DNA from: Terriglobales bacterium
GTDB taxonomy: Bacteria; Acidobacteriota; Terriglobia; Terriglobales; Acidobacteriaceae
Length of the DNA: 51,461 nucleotides
NCBI GenBank assembly: GCA_030038475.1
Contig: JASHOU010000065.1
Coordinates: 1 to 51,461 of the forward strand
Direction of reading: 5' to 3'
A model generated the notes under the pieces. That model saw nothing but the letters and a program-made list of their open reading frames with translations. It was not told the DNA's origin and did no database searches. Of the stretch, positions 44,021-51,461 are shown piece by piece. Within the stretch, counting starts at the first letter, position 1. Each line of letters starts with the position of its first letter. A program made the position numbers and the translations under genes.

Positions 44021-47000
44021 CAGAATGACTGCCCGACACTGAACGAAAAGTTGAAGTGTCCGGCGCGTTGATAGCCAAATTGCCCCACAGCCTGACCCGT
44101 CACGGTGTTGGTCGTGATGTTGGTATAGCTGGGAAAGTATGGTGGTTCTAGATTGTATCCGAAATCGAAGCGCAATGGTCCTATCGGAGTTTGATAGCGC
44201 ACTCCCAGGCCAACCGCGTGCGCTGCATAGTTGTAATTGCACAGCAGGTGGGTCTGCTCATTCAGGCACAGATCCCTGTCGGGCTGGTGGAAGCGCACCA
44301 GGCTGGGGAACATTTCCTGCGGACGCGCGAAAACGTTGCCCATGTCTTCGAAAACAGTGAAACCGATCTGGTCGTGAAGATAAGGCATGCGTGCGTTCGG
44401 AAAACGCATTTCCAGGCTATTGAGGAACACCGCGCTGCCACCGACGGGAAATCCGGTAAAAGGGTCGCGCGGCCCCGCTTGATTTAGCCCGAAGCCGCGG
44501 TGCGAGCTGCCGCCGCCGCTGTAGAAGCGCTCCGGCAGAGGAATCAGAGTCTCGTCGCCGGACGCGGTTTGCCCAGGATCGAGCAGAACCGTGTTTCCGA
44601 AGCGGTTTTCCACGCCGATGCTGGTGGAACGGGCAAAGACGTATCCTTTGCCGGTGATGCGATCCCTGAAGAAGGTGTGATACGTGGAATTCCTGCCCAG
44701 AAACCGGCTGAAGTCGGCCTCGGAGCCAAAATAGCTGGAGGAAACTCCACCTTCGATGCTGGTGAAGCTGCCGCGCGTGCTCTCCAGATCGTTATCGCGA
44801 CGGTTGCGAATATAAATAAAGTTAGGAGTTCCTACCTGGGTTGGTTTTGACAAAAGCGGGATCAGGTCACTGCTGACCTCAATGTCGCTGGCCTCAACCC
44901 GGCGGTAGCTGAAGCGGTAGGCGAGCGTCGTCTTCTCCCGGTCCTGCAAGCGGTACAACACCTGTAAGAATTGGATGCTGCCTTCGATCCTCCGGGACGT
45001 AAAGGTGGAGACGTCGATGGTGTCATCGTAGAGTGCCGTGGCGGTAAAGTGAAGATTATCGAGGTTCAGGAACGTGGGAATGTCGTAACTTAGCACCGCT
45101 TTCTGTTGCAGACGACCGAGTGCGCCCTTGAAGCTGAGGGTCTGATGGCGGCCATCGAGGTTGATACGGCTGACGCCCAGCGAGACCATGGGACTTACGC
45201 CGGTCTGTCCCAGCGGTTGGTTGGTTCCAAACGCTGGCTGTCCCGTCTGGAATTCAAAACCCACGCCGTAATCGAAGGTATAGCGATCCGCCTCGGCGAC
45301 AGTGACCAGCACGTTTTTTTGCGATTCCGTGCCATCCGGATTTTGGACGGCCGCGTTCACCTGCTTGAAAAGGCCAAGGTCATAGAGCTTGCGCTGGCTC
45401 TGCAGCATGTCCTGCTGGCTGAGCGGCGCGCCCGGTTGCACCCGCATTTCGCGGTTCGCGACTCCCCGGCGGGTGTGGTGCAAGCCGTCGAGATAAACAT
45501 GATTGACAAAAAATTGCTCGCCTTCATGGATGGTGAAGGTCACGCCGACAAGCGGAAACTTCCCGGCTGATGGGGCCGGAACATAAGCGACATCGACAGT
45601 ACAGTTGGGGAAACCGTTATCGAAATACCGGGTGAGGATCCGGTCCCGGTCATCGGCCAGGCTGGATTCGTCAAAGGCTTGCCCTTCGGCCGTAGAAATT
45701 TCCGGCAACTGCTCTTGCGGGATCGTATAATTACCATCGATGCGAACCCAGGACACGCGCGTCTGCGGGCCCTCCTTGACCGTGATCTCGATGGCAAGTT
45801 GTGACGGGTCGCCGTGATAGCTGGTGATGAGCTTGCTCGTGACTTCGGCCTGCCGGTAACCGCTGGCGCGATAGAGAGTCTGAATGCGTTCGACGTCCTC
45901 GGCGAGCAACGACTCGCTGTAGCGTCCATGACTGAACAGGCGCCCGGCACTTTGGGCTTGCATCCGGGCGCGAATCTGGTCGCCCGAGAAAAATCGGTTG
46001 CCGGAGACGTGAATGGCAGTAAGTTTGTGGCGATCTCCGGGATTAATGTCGTAAACCACCTGCACATGCTTGCCATCCTGCGCGCCGTGCTGGCTCACGC
46101 TCACCGTGGCCTGGAAATATCCGAGCGTCTGCATCTGGTTCTGAATGTTGCGGCGGCCTTCATTGAGCAGATCGTCGTCAACCGCACCCTCCTCATAGAT
46201 CGGCACCAGGCGATGCAGAACGCGCTGCGGGAGTTTGAAACCCTCGGAGGCAATTTCCACTACCGGGCCGCGGTCGATCTTAAAGACATAATCCATGGTG
46301 TTGTGCTCGGAGTGGTAGACGCGAGAAGAGAGCTCCACCTGCGCGAGCAGACGATTCTGCTTCTGATAACGGGCGCGAATCCGTTGCAAAGCGCGCGTTA
46401 TGCGACTGGAAATTACCGCATCGCCGGGATGCAGCTTGGCGATCTTCTCGATCTGTTCGACGGAATAGCCGGCATCGCCTTCCAGGGTGATTTCGCCAAC
46501 CGCGGCGCGCGCCCCTAAGATGATGTGGAAGGTCAGGTTGACCTGGTGTTGCGGTTCATCGCGCACCTCAGACATGGTCACTCTGGAGCGGTGGAGTCCA
46601 TTTTCCTCCAGCATTCGTTGGATGCCCGCCAGGGCGCGGTCGAGTTTCTCCTGCGAGTAGAGTTCGCCGAGTTGCAGTCGCGTCGCGCTCGCCAGTTGAT
46701 TCGGCGACGGATTTGCTGTGATGCCATCCACCGTCACCATGCCGACGAAGAAATTGGCGACCGTCAGAAAGCGCAATCTGACGCCGGCAGTTTCTGCGCG
46801 ATCGGCTTCGGCCTGAATATCGGCGAAGCGGCCCGAGGCGTAAAGCGCCTGCATGGCGTCGTGCAAGTTGTCGCGGGTGAGCGGCTCTCCGATCTTGAGC
46901 GGCGTGGCCGCGATCAGGGCCGCCGATTCTTCCGGCGAAACTCCCGGCAATTCGATCTGGTCGATGGTTAATCCGAGGTAGGGCGTGATGGTTCCGAAGG

Positions 47001-47289
47001 CGGTCGCGGGTTGAGCGGCAGATTGCGGGACCGATGACGGTGGTTGCGGCGCAGGTGGCGTTTGGGCCATGGCCCAAGCTGTCTTCAGAAACAGCAACAA
47101 CGCCAGCGTCAAGGGAAGACCAAGTTTGGAGCTAAGGCAATCACGAAAGCCGCCGAGTTTTGTGCGGCGCGGCCACCGAGAGCCTGCGCTGAGTTCGCCG
47201 CAGGCGCGGCTATTCCTGCGCAAGGATCGCAGGGGTGACCGTCTCCGCAGAAGCAACGGTTCCTCCCGAAATTCTTGCCGCCGAGCCAT
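44020..47289 (-). CDS. bamA: BamA/Omp85-family outer-membrane assembly protein
   Basis: 1089 residues from ATG 47289 with GGAAGG four bases upstream. A signal-type segment (LGLPLTLALLLFLKTAWAMAQ) occurs only after ~55 Arg-rich residues, so either the n-region is unusually long or a later start is used. Several POTRA domains follow (~120-620; e.g. GVRLRFLTVANFFVGMVTVDG and HKLTAIHVSGNRFFSGDQI), then a 16-stranded barrel with GSAVFLNSLEMRFPN and a final strand FNFSFSVGQSF ending in Phe, the outer-membrane targeting signature. It inserts beta-barrel proteins or works with TamB. It is first in a leftward operon with the SurA-like and TamB genes, each coupled by overlapping stop and start codons. 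Confidence 0.9.
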   Translation of the reverse strand: MARRQEFREEPLLLRRRSPLRSLRRNSRACGELSAGSRWPRRTKLGGFRDCLSSKLGLPLTLALLLFLKTAWAMAQTPPAPQPPSSVPQSAAQPATAFGTITPYLGLTIDQIELPGVSPEESAALIAATPLKIGEPLTRDNLHDAMQALYASGRFADIQAEADRAETAGVRLRFLTVANFFVGMVTVDGITANPSPNQLASATRLQLGELYSQEKLDRALAGIQRMLEENGLHRSRVTMSEVRDEPQHQVNLTFHIILGARAAVGEITLEGDAGYSVEQIEKIAKLHPGDAVISSRITRALQRIRARYQKQNRLLAQVELSSRVYHSEHNTMDYVFKIDRGPVVEIASEGFKLPQRVLHRLVPIYEEGAVDDDLLNEGRRNIQNQMQTLGYFQATVSVSQHGAQDGKHVQVVYDINPGDRHKLTAIHVSGNRFFSGDQIRARMQAQSAGRLFSHGRYSESLLAEDVERIQTLYRASGYRQAEVTSKLITSYHGDPSQLAIEITVKEGPQTRVSWVRIDGNYTIPQEQLPEISTAEGQAFDESSLADDRDRILTRYFDNGFPNCTVDVAYVPAPSAGKFPLVGVTFTIHEGEQFFVNHVYLDGLHHTRRGVANREMRVQPGAPLSQQDMLQSQRKLYDLGLFKQVNAAVQNPDGTESQKNVLVTVAEADRYTFDYGVGFEFQTGQPAFGTNQPLGQTGVSPMVSLGVSRINLDGRHQTLSFKGALGRLQQKAVLSYDIPTFLNLDNLHFTATALYDDTIDVSTFTSRRIEGSIQFLQVLYRLQDREKTTLAYRFSYRRVEASDIEVSSDLIPLLSKPTQVGTPNFIYIRNRRDNDLESTRGSFTSIEGGVSSSYFGSEADFSRFLGRNSTYHTFFRDRITGKGYVFARSTSIGVENRFGNTVLLDPGQTASGDETLIPLPERFYSGGGSSHRGFGLNQAGPRDPFTGFPVGGSAVFLNSLEMRFPNARMPYLHDQIGFTVFEDMGNVFARPQEMFPSLVRFHQPDRDLCLNEQTHLLCNYNYAAHAVGLGVRYQTPIGPLRFDFGYNLEPPYFPSYTNITTNTVTGQAVGQFGYQRAGHFNFSFSVGQSF

Positions 47290-47402
47290 GCAACCTTCCG
47301 GGTTCGATGAATCACAAAGCGGCACACGTTGCTCGCAAGAATAAAGTTTGACGGTTGGCACCTATAATACTGGGTTGAAAGGCGATTGCCGTTAATCCCC
47401 AA

Positions 47403-47607
47403 GGTAATCGGTAGTGGTGCAGTTTGCTTGTCATCCCGAGCAAGCGGTTCTTTGCGCCGCGAGGGATCTGGGCGAGCCGCACGAACCGGGGTCCCCGGCA
47501 CGCCCGCCTTTGGCGTGCTGGGGTGGGCGGTGCGTCGCGTCTTTTGCGACGCAATAATCGCGCGTTTGGCTCGCTTCCTTGTTCAAACTGCACCGCTACC
47601 GGGTAAT
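47403..47607. mobile_element. MITE-like element with terminal inverted repeats and target duplication
   Basis: Terminal inverted repeats of 18 bp with one mismatch, CGGTAGTGGTGCAGTTTG (47409-47426) and CAAACTGCACCGCTACCG (47584-47601), enclose 157 bp with no real gene. Direct copies of GGTAAT flank it (47403-47408 and 47602-47607), like a target-site duplication. Inside are GTCATCCCGAG and CGAGGGATCT, words of a repeat common between genes in many bacterial genomes, and a GCGTCGC/GCGACGC hairpin (47532-47552). It sits just before the ribosome-binding site of the ThiF-like gene. Confidence 0.6.
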
Positions 47608-47622
47608 CGCGAGGGAGACGTT

Positions 47623-48696
47623 TTGGAAATTGCCGCCAACAAACCGCTCGCAATCTCGCAGGAACACCCGCCCGAAGCGGTCTTTGAAACAAACGACCGA
47701 TACTCGCGGCAGGTTTTGTTCCAGCAGATCGGCATCGAAGGCCAGAAAAAGCTGGCCAATTCAAGCGTCGTAATTGTGGGATGCGGCGCAACCGGCTCTG
47801 CGCTGGCAGCTCTCCTTGCACGCTCGGGAGTGGGACGGCTGCGCATCATCGACCGCGACTATGTCGAGCCCAGCAACCTTCAGCGGCAAACTTTGTTCGA
47901 CGAGAACGATGCGCGCGAATCTTTGCCCAAAGCGATTGCGGCGGCGCGGCAGATCGGGCGTTTCAACTCGCAGGTGGTTGCCGAGCCGCATGTCGCCGAT
48001 TTGATTCCCGCAAACGTCGATTCCCTGCTCGGCGCCGCCGACCTGATTCTCGATGGCACCGACAATTTTGAAACCCGCTATCTGATCAACGACTACGCGA
48101 TGAAAAACTCCGTCGCGTGGATTTACGCCGCGGCGGTGGGAAGTTACGCCGTGACCATGAACATCCTGCCCGGCGAAACCGCGTGCCTGGCCTGCATTTT
48201 TCCCGAATCGCCGCGAGGGATGGTCGAGACATGCGAGACCGCTGGCATTTTGAACTCTGCGGTGAATCTAGTGGCATCGATCGCGGCGACCGAGACGCTG
48301 AAATTTCTCGTCGGCGCACGGTCGAAGATGCGCCGGACGTTGCTCTCCTGGGATGTCTGGACAAACGAACGCGCGGAGTTGGCCGCAGATCGCCCGCGAG
48401 CGGGATGCCGCGCCTGCTCAAGAGATTTCGTGCATCTGGCCGGTGAGCGTCGTCCTCACATCACCCTCTGCGGACGAAATTCGGTGCAGATTCACGAGCG
48501 CGAGCGTCCGGTGGATTTCGCCGAGTTAAGCGCGCGGCTTCAGCCACTCGGCAGCGTGCGCCACAACGAGTTTGTGCTGAAGTTCTGGCGCGACCCTTAC
48601 GAGATGACGCTGTTTCCCGACGGCCGGGCGATCATCAAGGGAACGACGGATAGCGCGATTGCTCGCAGCCTTTACGCAAGATACGTTGGGAGCTGA
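47623..48696 (+). CDS. ThiF/MoeB/HesA-type E1-like adenylyltransferase
   Basis: 357 residues from TTG 47623, chosen because GAGGGAG lies five bases upstream and earlier codons run through the mobile element. YSRQVLFQQIGIEGQKKL is the usual E1-like start; the nucleotide loop VVIVGCGATGSALAALLARSG is at ~48-68, with Asp of IIDRDYVEPSNLQRQ. Cys188/Cys191 and Cys262/Cys265 bind zinc; Cys204 in VETCETAGIL is the candidate catalytic cysteine. Such enzymes adenylate the C-terminal Gly-Gly of ThiS, MoaD or similar sulphur carriers. The ~80-residue tail (PHITLCGRNSVQIHERERPVDF...) replaces the rhodanese domain of MoeZ-type proteins. No carrier gene is nearby, so the pathway is open. Confidence 0.85.
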   Translation: MEIAANKPLAISQEHPPEAVFETNDRYSRQVLFQQIGIEGQKKLANSSVVIVGCGATGSALAALLARSGVGRLRIIDRDYVEPSNLQRQTLFDENDARESLPKAIAAARQIGRFNSQVVAEPHVADLIPANVDSLLGAADLILDGTDNFETRYLINDYAMKNSVAWIYAAAVGSYAVTMNILPGETACLACIFPESPRGMVETCETAGILNSAVNLVASIAATETLKFLVGARSKMRRTLLSWDVWTNERAELAADRPRAGCRACSRDFVHLAGERRPHITLCGRNSVQIHERERPVDFAELSARLQPLGSVRHNEFVLKFWRDPYEMTLFPDGRAIIKGTTDSAIARSLYARYVGS

Positions 48697-48713
48697 AGTC
48701 TTGTTGCCCTCTG

Positions 48714-49736
48714 CTAGTGCGTTAACGTTACGGTTACGTCGCGAAGAGTGGGGGCATCAAGCATGGCGAGCAGAATGCGATCCCGTTCTGGGACTACCGG
48801 CGGGGCTTCCTCGGATATGTCTAGTTGAAATGTGCAGTTCTTAAATTGGACATTCCGGATAGCGACTTTGCCACCATGGTAACGAACGACGCAATTGACG
48901 AAGGTAACTGCATCGAATGCAGTCGTACTCGTATCCAAGTCCACGATGCAACCCATGAAAACATATCCGCTAATCAAATTGTTCGTAAAGCTCGGCGAGG
49001 CTGTGGTCATAGGACACGGATGAGAGACTGTTGCTGGATTAGGAGCGTGTCCCCTTGTCTGTTCGATGAACGACTCGTAATTGATGATGGCAGCTACCGT
49101 TCTCCAGTAGTCTGCGGCCGACGGTGGAAGGCCGTGAACTGCCGCTTTATAGTCCACTAACTTTCCGTACGGGATCTCCTCTTTCTTGGCCTCAGCAACT
49201 TGAAGGTCCCTTCTTATCTTGTCTAGGGTATCGGAAGGATCTACGCGTAGTCTCGCAAGTGCCTCGTTCTGATTTAGGCGATGCAGGACTTGCTCCTGCT
49301 CTAGGGATTGTTTCTTGAGGTCGGCATGTAGATCGTCGAGCCGTTGTTCGACGCGCGCCATTCTGTCGTTAAGTTTGCCAATTTGGTCCGCGACACCGTC
49401 GAATCTCCTCCCATCTCCATCATTGATGGCCTTTACAGCAGGGGTCAGCTTCGCATCGATGCGGCTGTCCGTATGCTCGTCGGAGATTTGCGCTTGGCCA
49501 GCCGCGTAGTGGAAGTAGAAGGTGAGAGCAACATTGGCAAAAACACCGAGCAGCGCAATCCCCGCAATCGCGGCTGAAACCCATTGTGCCCAATTGCCGT
49601 GTGTCGGGGCATGGAATCCCGTTGGATTCGCTTCTGATCCATCCGGCGGAGTTGAGACCGGTACACCCATGCGAGTACGAAACACTAATACCTTAGGGGG
49701 AACGGCAGCAGGATTTCTCTCGGCGATACCTTGCAT
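48714..49736 (-). CDS. unknown membrane protein with coiled coil and NC-rich C-terminal domain
   Basis: 340 residues from ATG 49736 (GGAG ten bases upstream; a TTG at 49790 would add 18). A soluble N-terminal ~45 residues is followed by one membrane span (WVSAAIAGIALLGVFANVALTFYFHY), then a coiled coil (FDGVADQIGKLNDRMARVEQRLDDLHADLKKQ pattern, ~100-150), helices, and a C-terminal segment of short strands with F-x-N-C motifs (VTFVNCVVRYHGG, NVQFKNCTFQL) as in right-handed beta-helix or pentapeptide-like folds. No family function is known to me. Codon use is visibly less GC-biased than the neighbours, suggesting transfer. It converges on the ThiF-like gene 17 bases away. Confidence 0.65.
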   Translation of the reverse strand: MQGIAERNPAAVPPKVLVFRTRMGVPVSTPPDGSEANPTGFHAPTHGNWAQWVSAAIAGIALLGVFANVALTFYFHYAAGQAQISDEHTDSRIDAKLTPAVKAINDGDGRRFDGVADQIGKLNDRMARVEQRLDDLHADLKKQSLEQEQVLHRLNQNEALARLRVDPSDTLDKIRRDLQVAEAKKEEIPYGKLVDYKAAVHGLPPSAADYWRTVAAIINYESFIEQTRGHAPNPATVSHPCPMTTASPSFTNNLISGYVFMGCIVDLDTSTTAFDAVTFVNCVVRYHGGKVAIRNVQFKNCTFQLDISEEAPPVVPERDRILLAMLDAPTLRDVTVTLTH

Positions 49737-49805
49737 CTCGTGCACGCTCCGACTTGGAATTAGTGTGGACGCGTTACGAGTTACCGCCAAGATTCCGCTA
49801 GTTCA

Positions 49806-50012
49806 CTACCGATGGCAGTCGGGAGTGACCTGCGGACACTCGATGTTACGCCCCTTCGTGTCTACCGCGCAAGCTACTCGGGCGGCATGTCGCGCACCCG
49901 TGTCGCCCTCCGCAATGCGCGAGTAGTGGAGCGCAGCCTGCTTCAGATTTTGCGCATCGGATTGCGACCATGCGCTGGCATTTAGGGCTGCCCGCTTCGG
50001 CGATACCGGCAT
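49806..50012 (-). CDS. possible small protein or gene remnant
   Basis: A 68-codon frame on the same strand as, and just upstream of, the unknown membrane-protein gene. It reads MPVSPKRAALNASAWSQSDA and ends VDTKGRNIECPQVTPDCHR. No ribosome-binding site is evident, no domain is recognised, and base composition is ordinary, so it may be chance. If real it could share a transcript with the next gene. The surrounding 49741-50127 otherwise shows nothing but the presumed promoters of the two flanking genes. Confidence 0.2.
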   Translation of the reverse strand: MPVSPKRAALNASAWSQSDAQNLKQAALHYSRIAEGDTGARHAARVACAVDTKGRNIECPQVTPDCHR

Positions 50013-50127
50013 AATAAGCCCAAGACAGCGGCTAATCTTCGGACATTCTCTGATTCGCCAGGCGCCAGCCTAGCTGGCCCGTAAACTGCACCCGCTCTTC
50101 GAAAGCAGTGTCCCTTGTGGAGGAACT

Positions 50128-50826
50128 ATGCGACCCTATTTGGCTCTGGCAGCGTTGGTTCTGATGGCGGCAGCGGCGTTTGGGCAACCACCTTTTCCGG
50201 TTCCCGGCGCTTGCGTCTACGGATGCGGCCCGTATGTTCCGCGGCTCACCACGCCCGAGATGCACTTTCAGCAATTCTCTCCCAATCCCGTGGGAGCGAC
50301 CAATGCAACCACCGGTTTGATTGCAGGCGCGACCAACTCCACGCTTTCGCAAATTAACGGATCGACGAGTTCGGTTTACAGCGTAGCCGTGTGGGATCGC
50401 GGCGGCGACGCTCCATTCATGACGCGCGACATTAACCTCGAGCCGGAGCAGATCAACCGCGACGGGCGTGCGATTCACGAGCCACCGATTCATGAGCCAA
50501 TGTTTCATGAGCCAATGTTTGCTGGCCGTCCGCCAGAGCGCGGGCCAGAGGCGCGGGGATGGGAAGAGCGGGCACGCCTGGAACCTCCGAACGAAGAACG
50601 CCCCGGTGAGTTCCGCCGCGATGGCCGGCGCGAAGAGCGCGGCGAGGCGTCCGAAGGGCAGACCGAAGCCGCACACGCTGATTGGATCTTCATCACTGGA
50701 CCTTCGCCGAGCGCTGAAGCGGTTCCGAGTGGAAAAGCCGGTCGCGTTTACACCAACGCCGACGTCACACGCCAGAACGATAAAAACGGCGAGGTGAAGT
50801 ACGACAGCAAGACGGAGAAGATCTAA
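50128..50826 (+). CDS. secreted low-complexity protein of unknown function
   Basis: 232 residues from ATG 50128 with GGAGGAACT just before it; signal peptide RPYLALAALVLMAAAAFGQ. The mature N-terminus has two cysteines in GACVYGCGPYVPRLTTPEM, then a Ser/Thr/Asn-rich stretch (GATNATTGLIAGATNSTLSQ), a His-Glu-Pro repeat (IHEPPIHEPMFHEPMF), and a highly charged Arg/Glu/Pro segment (~130-180) likely disordered. A final ~45 residues (WIFITGPSPSAEAVPSGKAGRVYTN...) look like a small folded tail. It belongs to no family I recognise; an extracytoplasmic structural or metal-binding role (His/Glu) is possible but unproven. Confidence 0.7.
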   Translation: MRPYLALAALVLMAAAAFGQPPFPVPGACVYGCGPYVPRLTTPEMHFQQFSPNPVGATNATTGLIAGATNSTLSQINGSTSSVYSVAVWDRGGDAPFMTRDINLEPEQINRDGRAIHEPPIHEPMFHEPMFAGRPPERGPEARGWEERARLEPPNEERPGEFRRDGRREERGEASEGQTEAAHADWIFITGPSPSAEAVPSGKAGRVYTNADVTRQNDKNGEVKYDSKTEKI

Positions 50827-50829
50827 AAC

Positions 50830-50867
50830 CAGTTCTCAGTTCTCAGTTCTCAGTTGTCAGTTCTCAG
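50830..50867. repeat. period-7 tandem repeat, unit CAGTTCT
   Basis: Five head-to-tail units (CAGTTCT x3, CAGTTGT, CAGTTCT) plus CAG begin four bases after the stop codon at 50826. Same family as the arrays at 31026 and 36934. Confidence 0.85.
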
Positions 50868-50890
50868 AAGCTAGCGTAATGAGTATCCGC

Positions 50891-50982
50891 GAAACTAGCC
50901 CCAGCGGGGCGAACCAACTTAGCCCAGCGCTTCAGCGCTGGGAAAGATGGCACGAATCGTAGAAGTCCCGGAGGGACGACCC
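50891..50982. repeat. REP-like cluster of short palindromes
   Basis: Three palindromes lie in a row: GCCCCAGCGGGGC (near 50898), CCCAGCGC-TTCA-GCGCTGGG (50923-50942, perfect 8-bp stem) and GTCCCGGAGGGAC (near 50965). The phrases AGCCCAGCGCTTCAGCGCTGGG-like and AAGTCCCGGAGGGACGAC are of the kind repeated between genes in many environmental bacteria. No protein is encoded. It lies between the secreted protein and the amidohydrolase gene. Confidence 0.6.
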
Positions 50983-51103
50983 ACTTCTCACGCATACCCT
51001 TCAGCCCCAAACCCAAACCAATTCACTCCAGACTCAACCAAGCTTTCCGCACAGACTGATATTTCTTCGGTAGAATCCTGCCCTGTGGTTGGGGAGGAAA
51101 CTC

Positions 51104-51461
51104 ATGCGCAAACTTATCCTCGTTGTCTGCCTGGTTGTCAGCCTGACGCTTACCTGCTCGCTGCTGGGCGCGGGGCAAACTCAATCAGCCAAACTTTCGT
51201 CAGGCCAAGGTTCCTCTAACCAAGTTCCGGCGGCACAAGCCCTGTCAGCCCAAGCTCCCTCAGCCCCACCCCTCTCGCCGCTGGTGCGCGGCTTCGTCAA
51301 GGTAGATGCGCCCATCGTCGCCCTGACCCACGTGCGCGTCATCGACGGCACCGGCGCTCCCGCGCGCGAAGATCAAACCGTCGTGATCGCCAACGGAAAA
51401 ATCGAATCCGTCTCCGACGCCGCTTCGGCGAACTTGCCGGCCAACGCCGACGTGCATGATC
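51104..51461 (+). CDS. secreted amidohydrolase, 5' part only
   Basis: ATG 51104 follows GGGGAGGAAACTC; the frame stays open to the window edge (119 codons). Signal peptide RKLILVVCLVVSLTLTCSLLGAG, possibly a lipoprotein. A Gln/Ala/Ser/Pro linker (ALSAQAPSAPPLSP) leads into DAPIVALTHVRVIDGTGAPAREDQTVVIANGKIESV, the N-terminal beta-sandwich of the amidohydrolase superfamily (imidazolonepropionase/prolidase-like). The metal-binding H-x-H motif would lie beyond the window, so the substrate cannot be judged. Confidence 0.75.
   Translation, partial: MRKLILVVCLVVSLTLTCSLLGAGQTQSAKLSSGQGSSNQVPAAQALSAQAPSAPPLSPLVRGFVKVDAPIVALTHVRVIDGTGAPAREDQTVVIANGKIESVSDAASANLPANADVHD

Overview
This 51.5 kb window looks like chromosomal DNA of an acidobacterium (Acidobacteriota, class Terriglobia in character). 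The DNA is GC-rich and coding-dense. It carries large secreted repeat proteins typical of that phylum (SBBP/DUF7948, GloVer tandem repeats, putative-Ig repeats), an S9 peptidase, a DUF2127 protein and a diderm outer-membrane assembly operon (BamA, SurA-like, TamB). This assignment is inferred from gene content; no rRNA is present.

Layout. 0-4.6 kb: two tandem, roughly 90% identical genes for secreted PstS-like proteins, each with its own promoter, structured leader and near-identical terminator. 4.7-8.4 kb: secreted alpha/beta hydrolase, PhoB-like response regulator, DUF6629 membrane protein, small secreted protein. 8.4-11.5 kb: a 1009-residue Ig-repeat exoprotein. 12-17.2 kb: aspS, DUF5996, an aminotransferase, a 48-residue membrane peptide, a GT2 glycosyltransferase. 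17.4 kb: an exact parS centromere sequence inside a 30-bp palindrome, next to an orphan BrnA-type gene. 17.8-23.7 kb: three leftward repeat exoproteins. 23.9 kb: tRNA-Arg(CCT). 24.1-32.2 kb: a phosphate/polyphosphate block (ppx, sixA, ppk, a porin, a lone pstS). 32.4-38.6 kb: GH15 glucan hydrolase, S9 peptidase, DUF2127, DHH phosphoesterase, orphan antitoxin. 39.1-47.3 kb: translationally coupled bamA-surA-like-tamB. 47.4-51.5 kb: a MITE-like element in front of a ThiF/MoeB-type E1 enzyme, an unknown coiled-coil membrane protein, a secreted repeat protein and the start of an amidohydrolase.

The main result is a self-consistent Pho regulon. Upstream of the PhoB-like regulator, the porin and pstS there are four hexamers (consensus near TTNANC) at an exact 11-bp period. 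In all three cases a TANNNN -10-like hexamer begins nine bases after the last repeat. The porin and pstS sites share a 15-base identical block. This suggests the regulator controls itself, outer-membrane passage and periplasmic capture of phosphate, with ppk/ppx/sixA handling storage nearby.

Other notable items are the perfect parS, the TIR/TSD-bounded 193-bp element in the thiF-like leader, a shared -35-region box in front of three exoprotein genes, a family of period-7 tandem repeats in three intergenic gaps, an orphan minus-strand terminator suggesting an unannotated small RNA, and ppx/sixA 3'-end overlap. Starts chosen here often differ from the longest open frame because signal peptides and ribosome-binding sites support internal starts.
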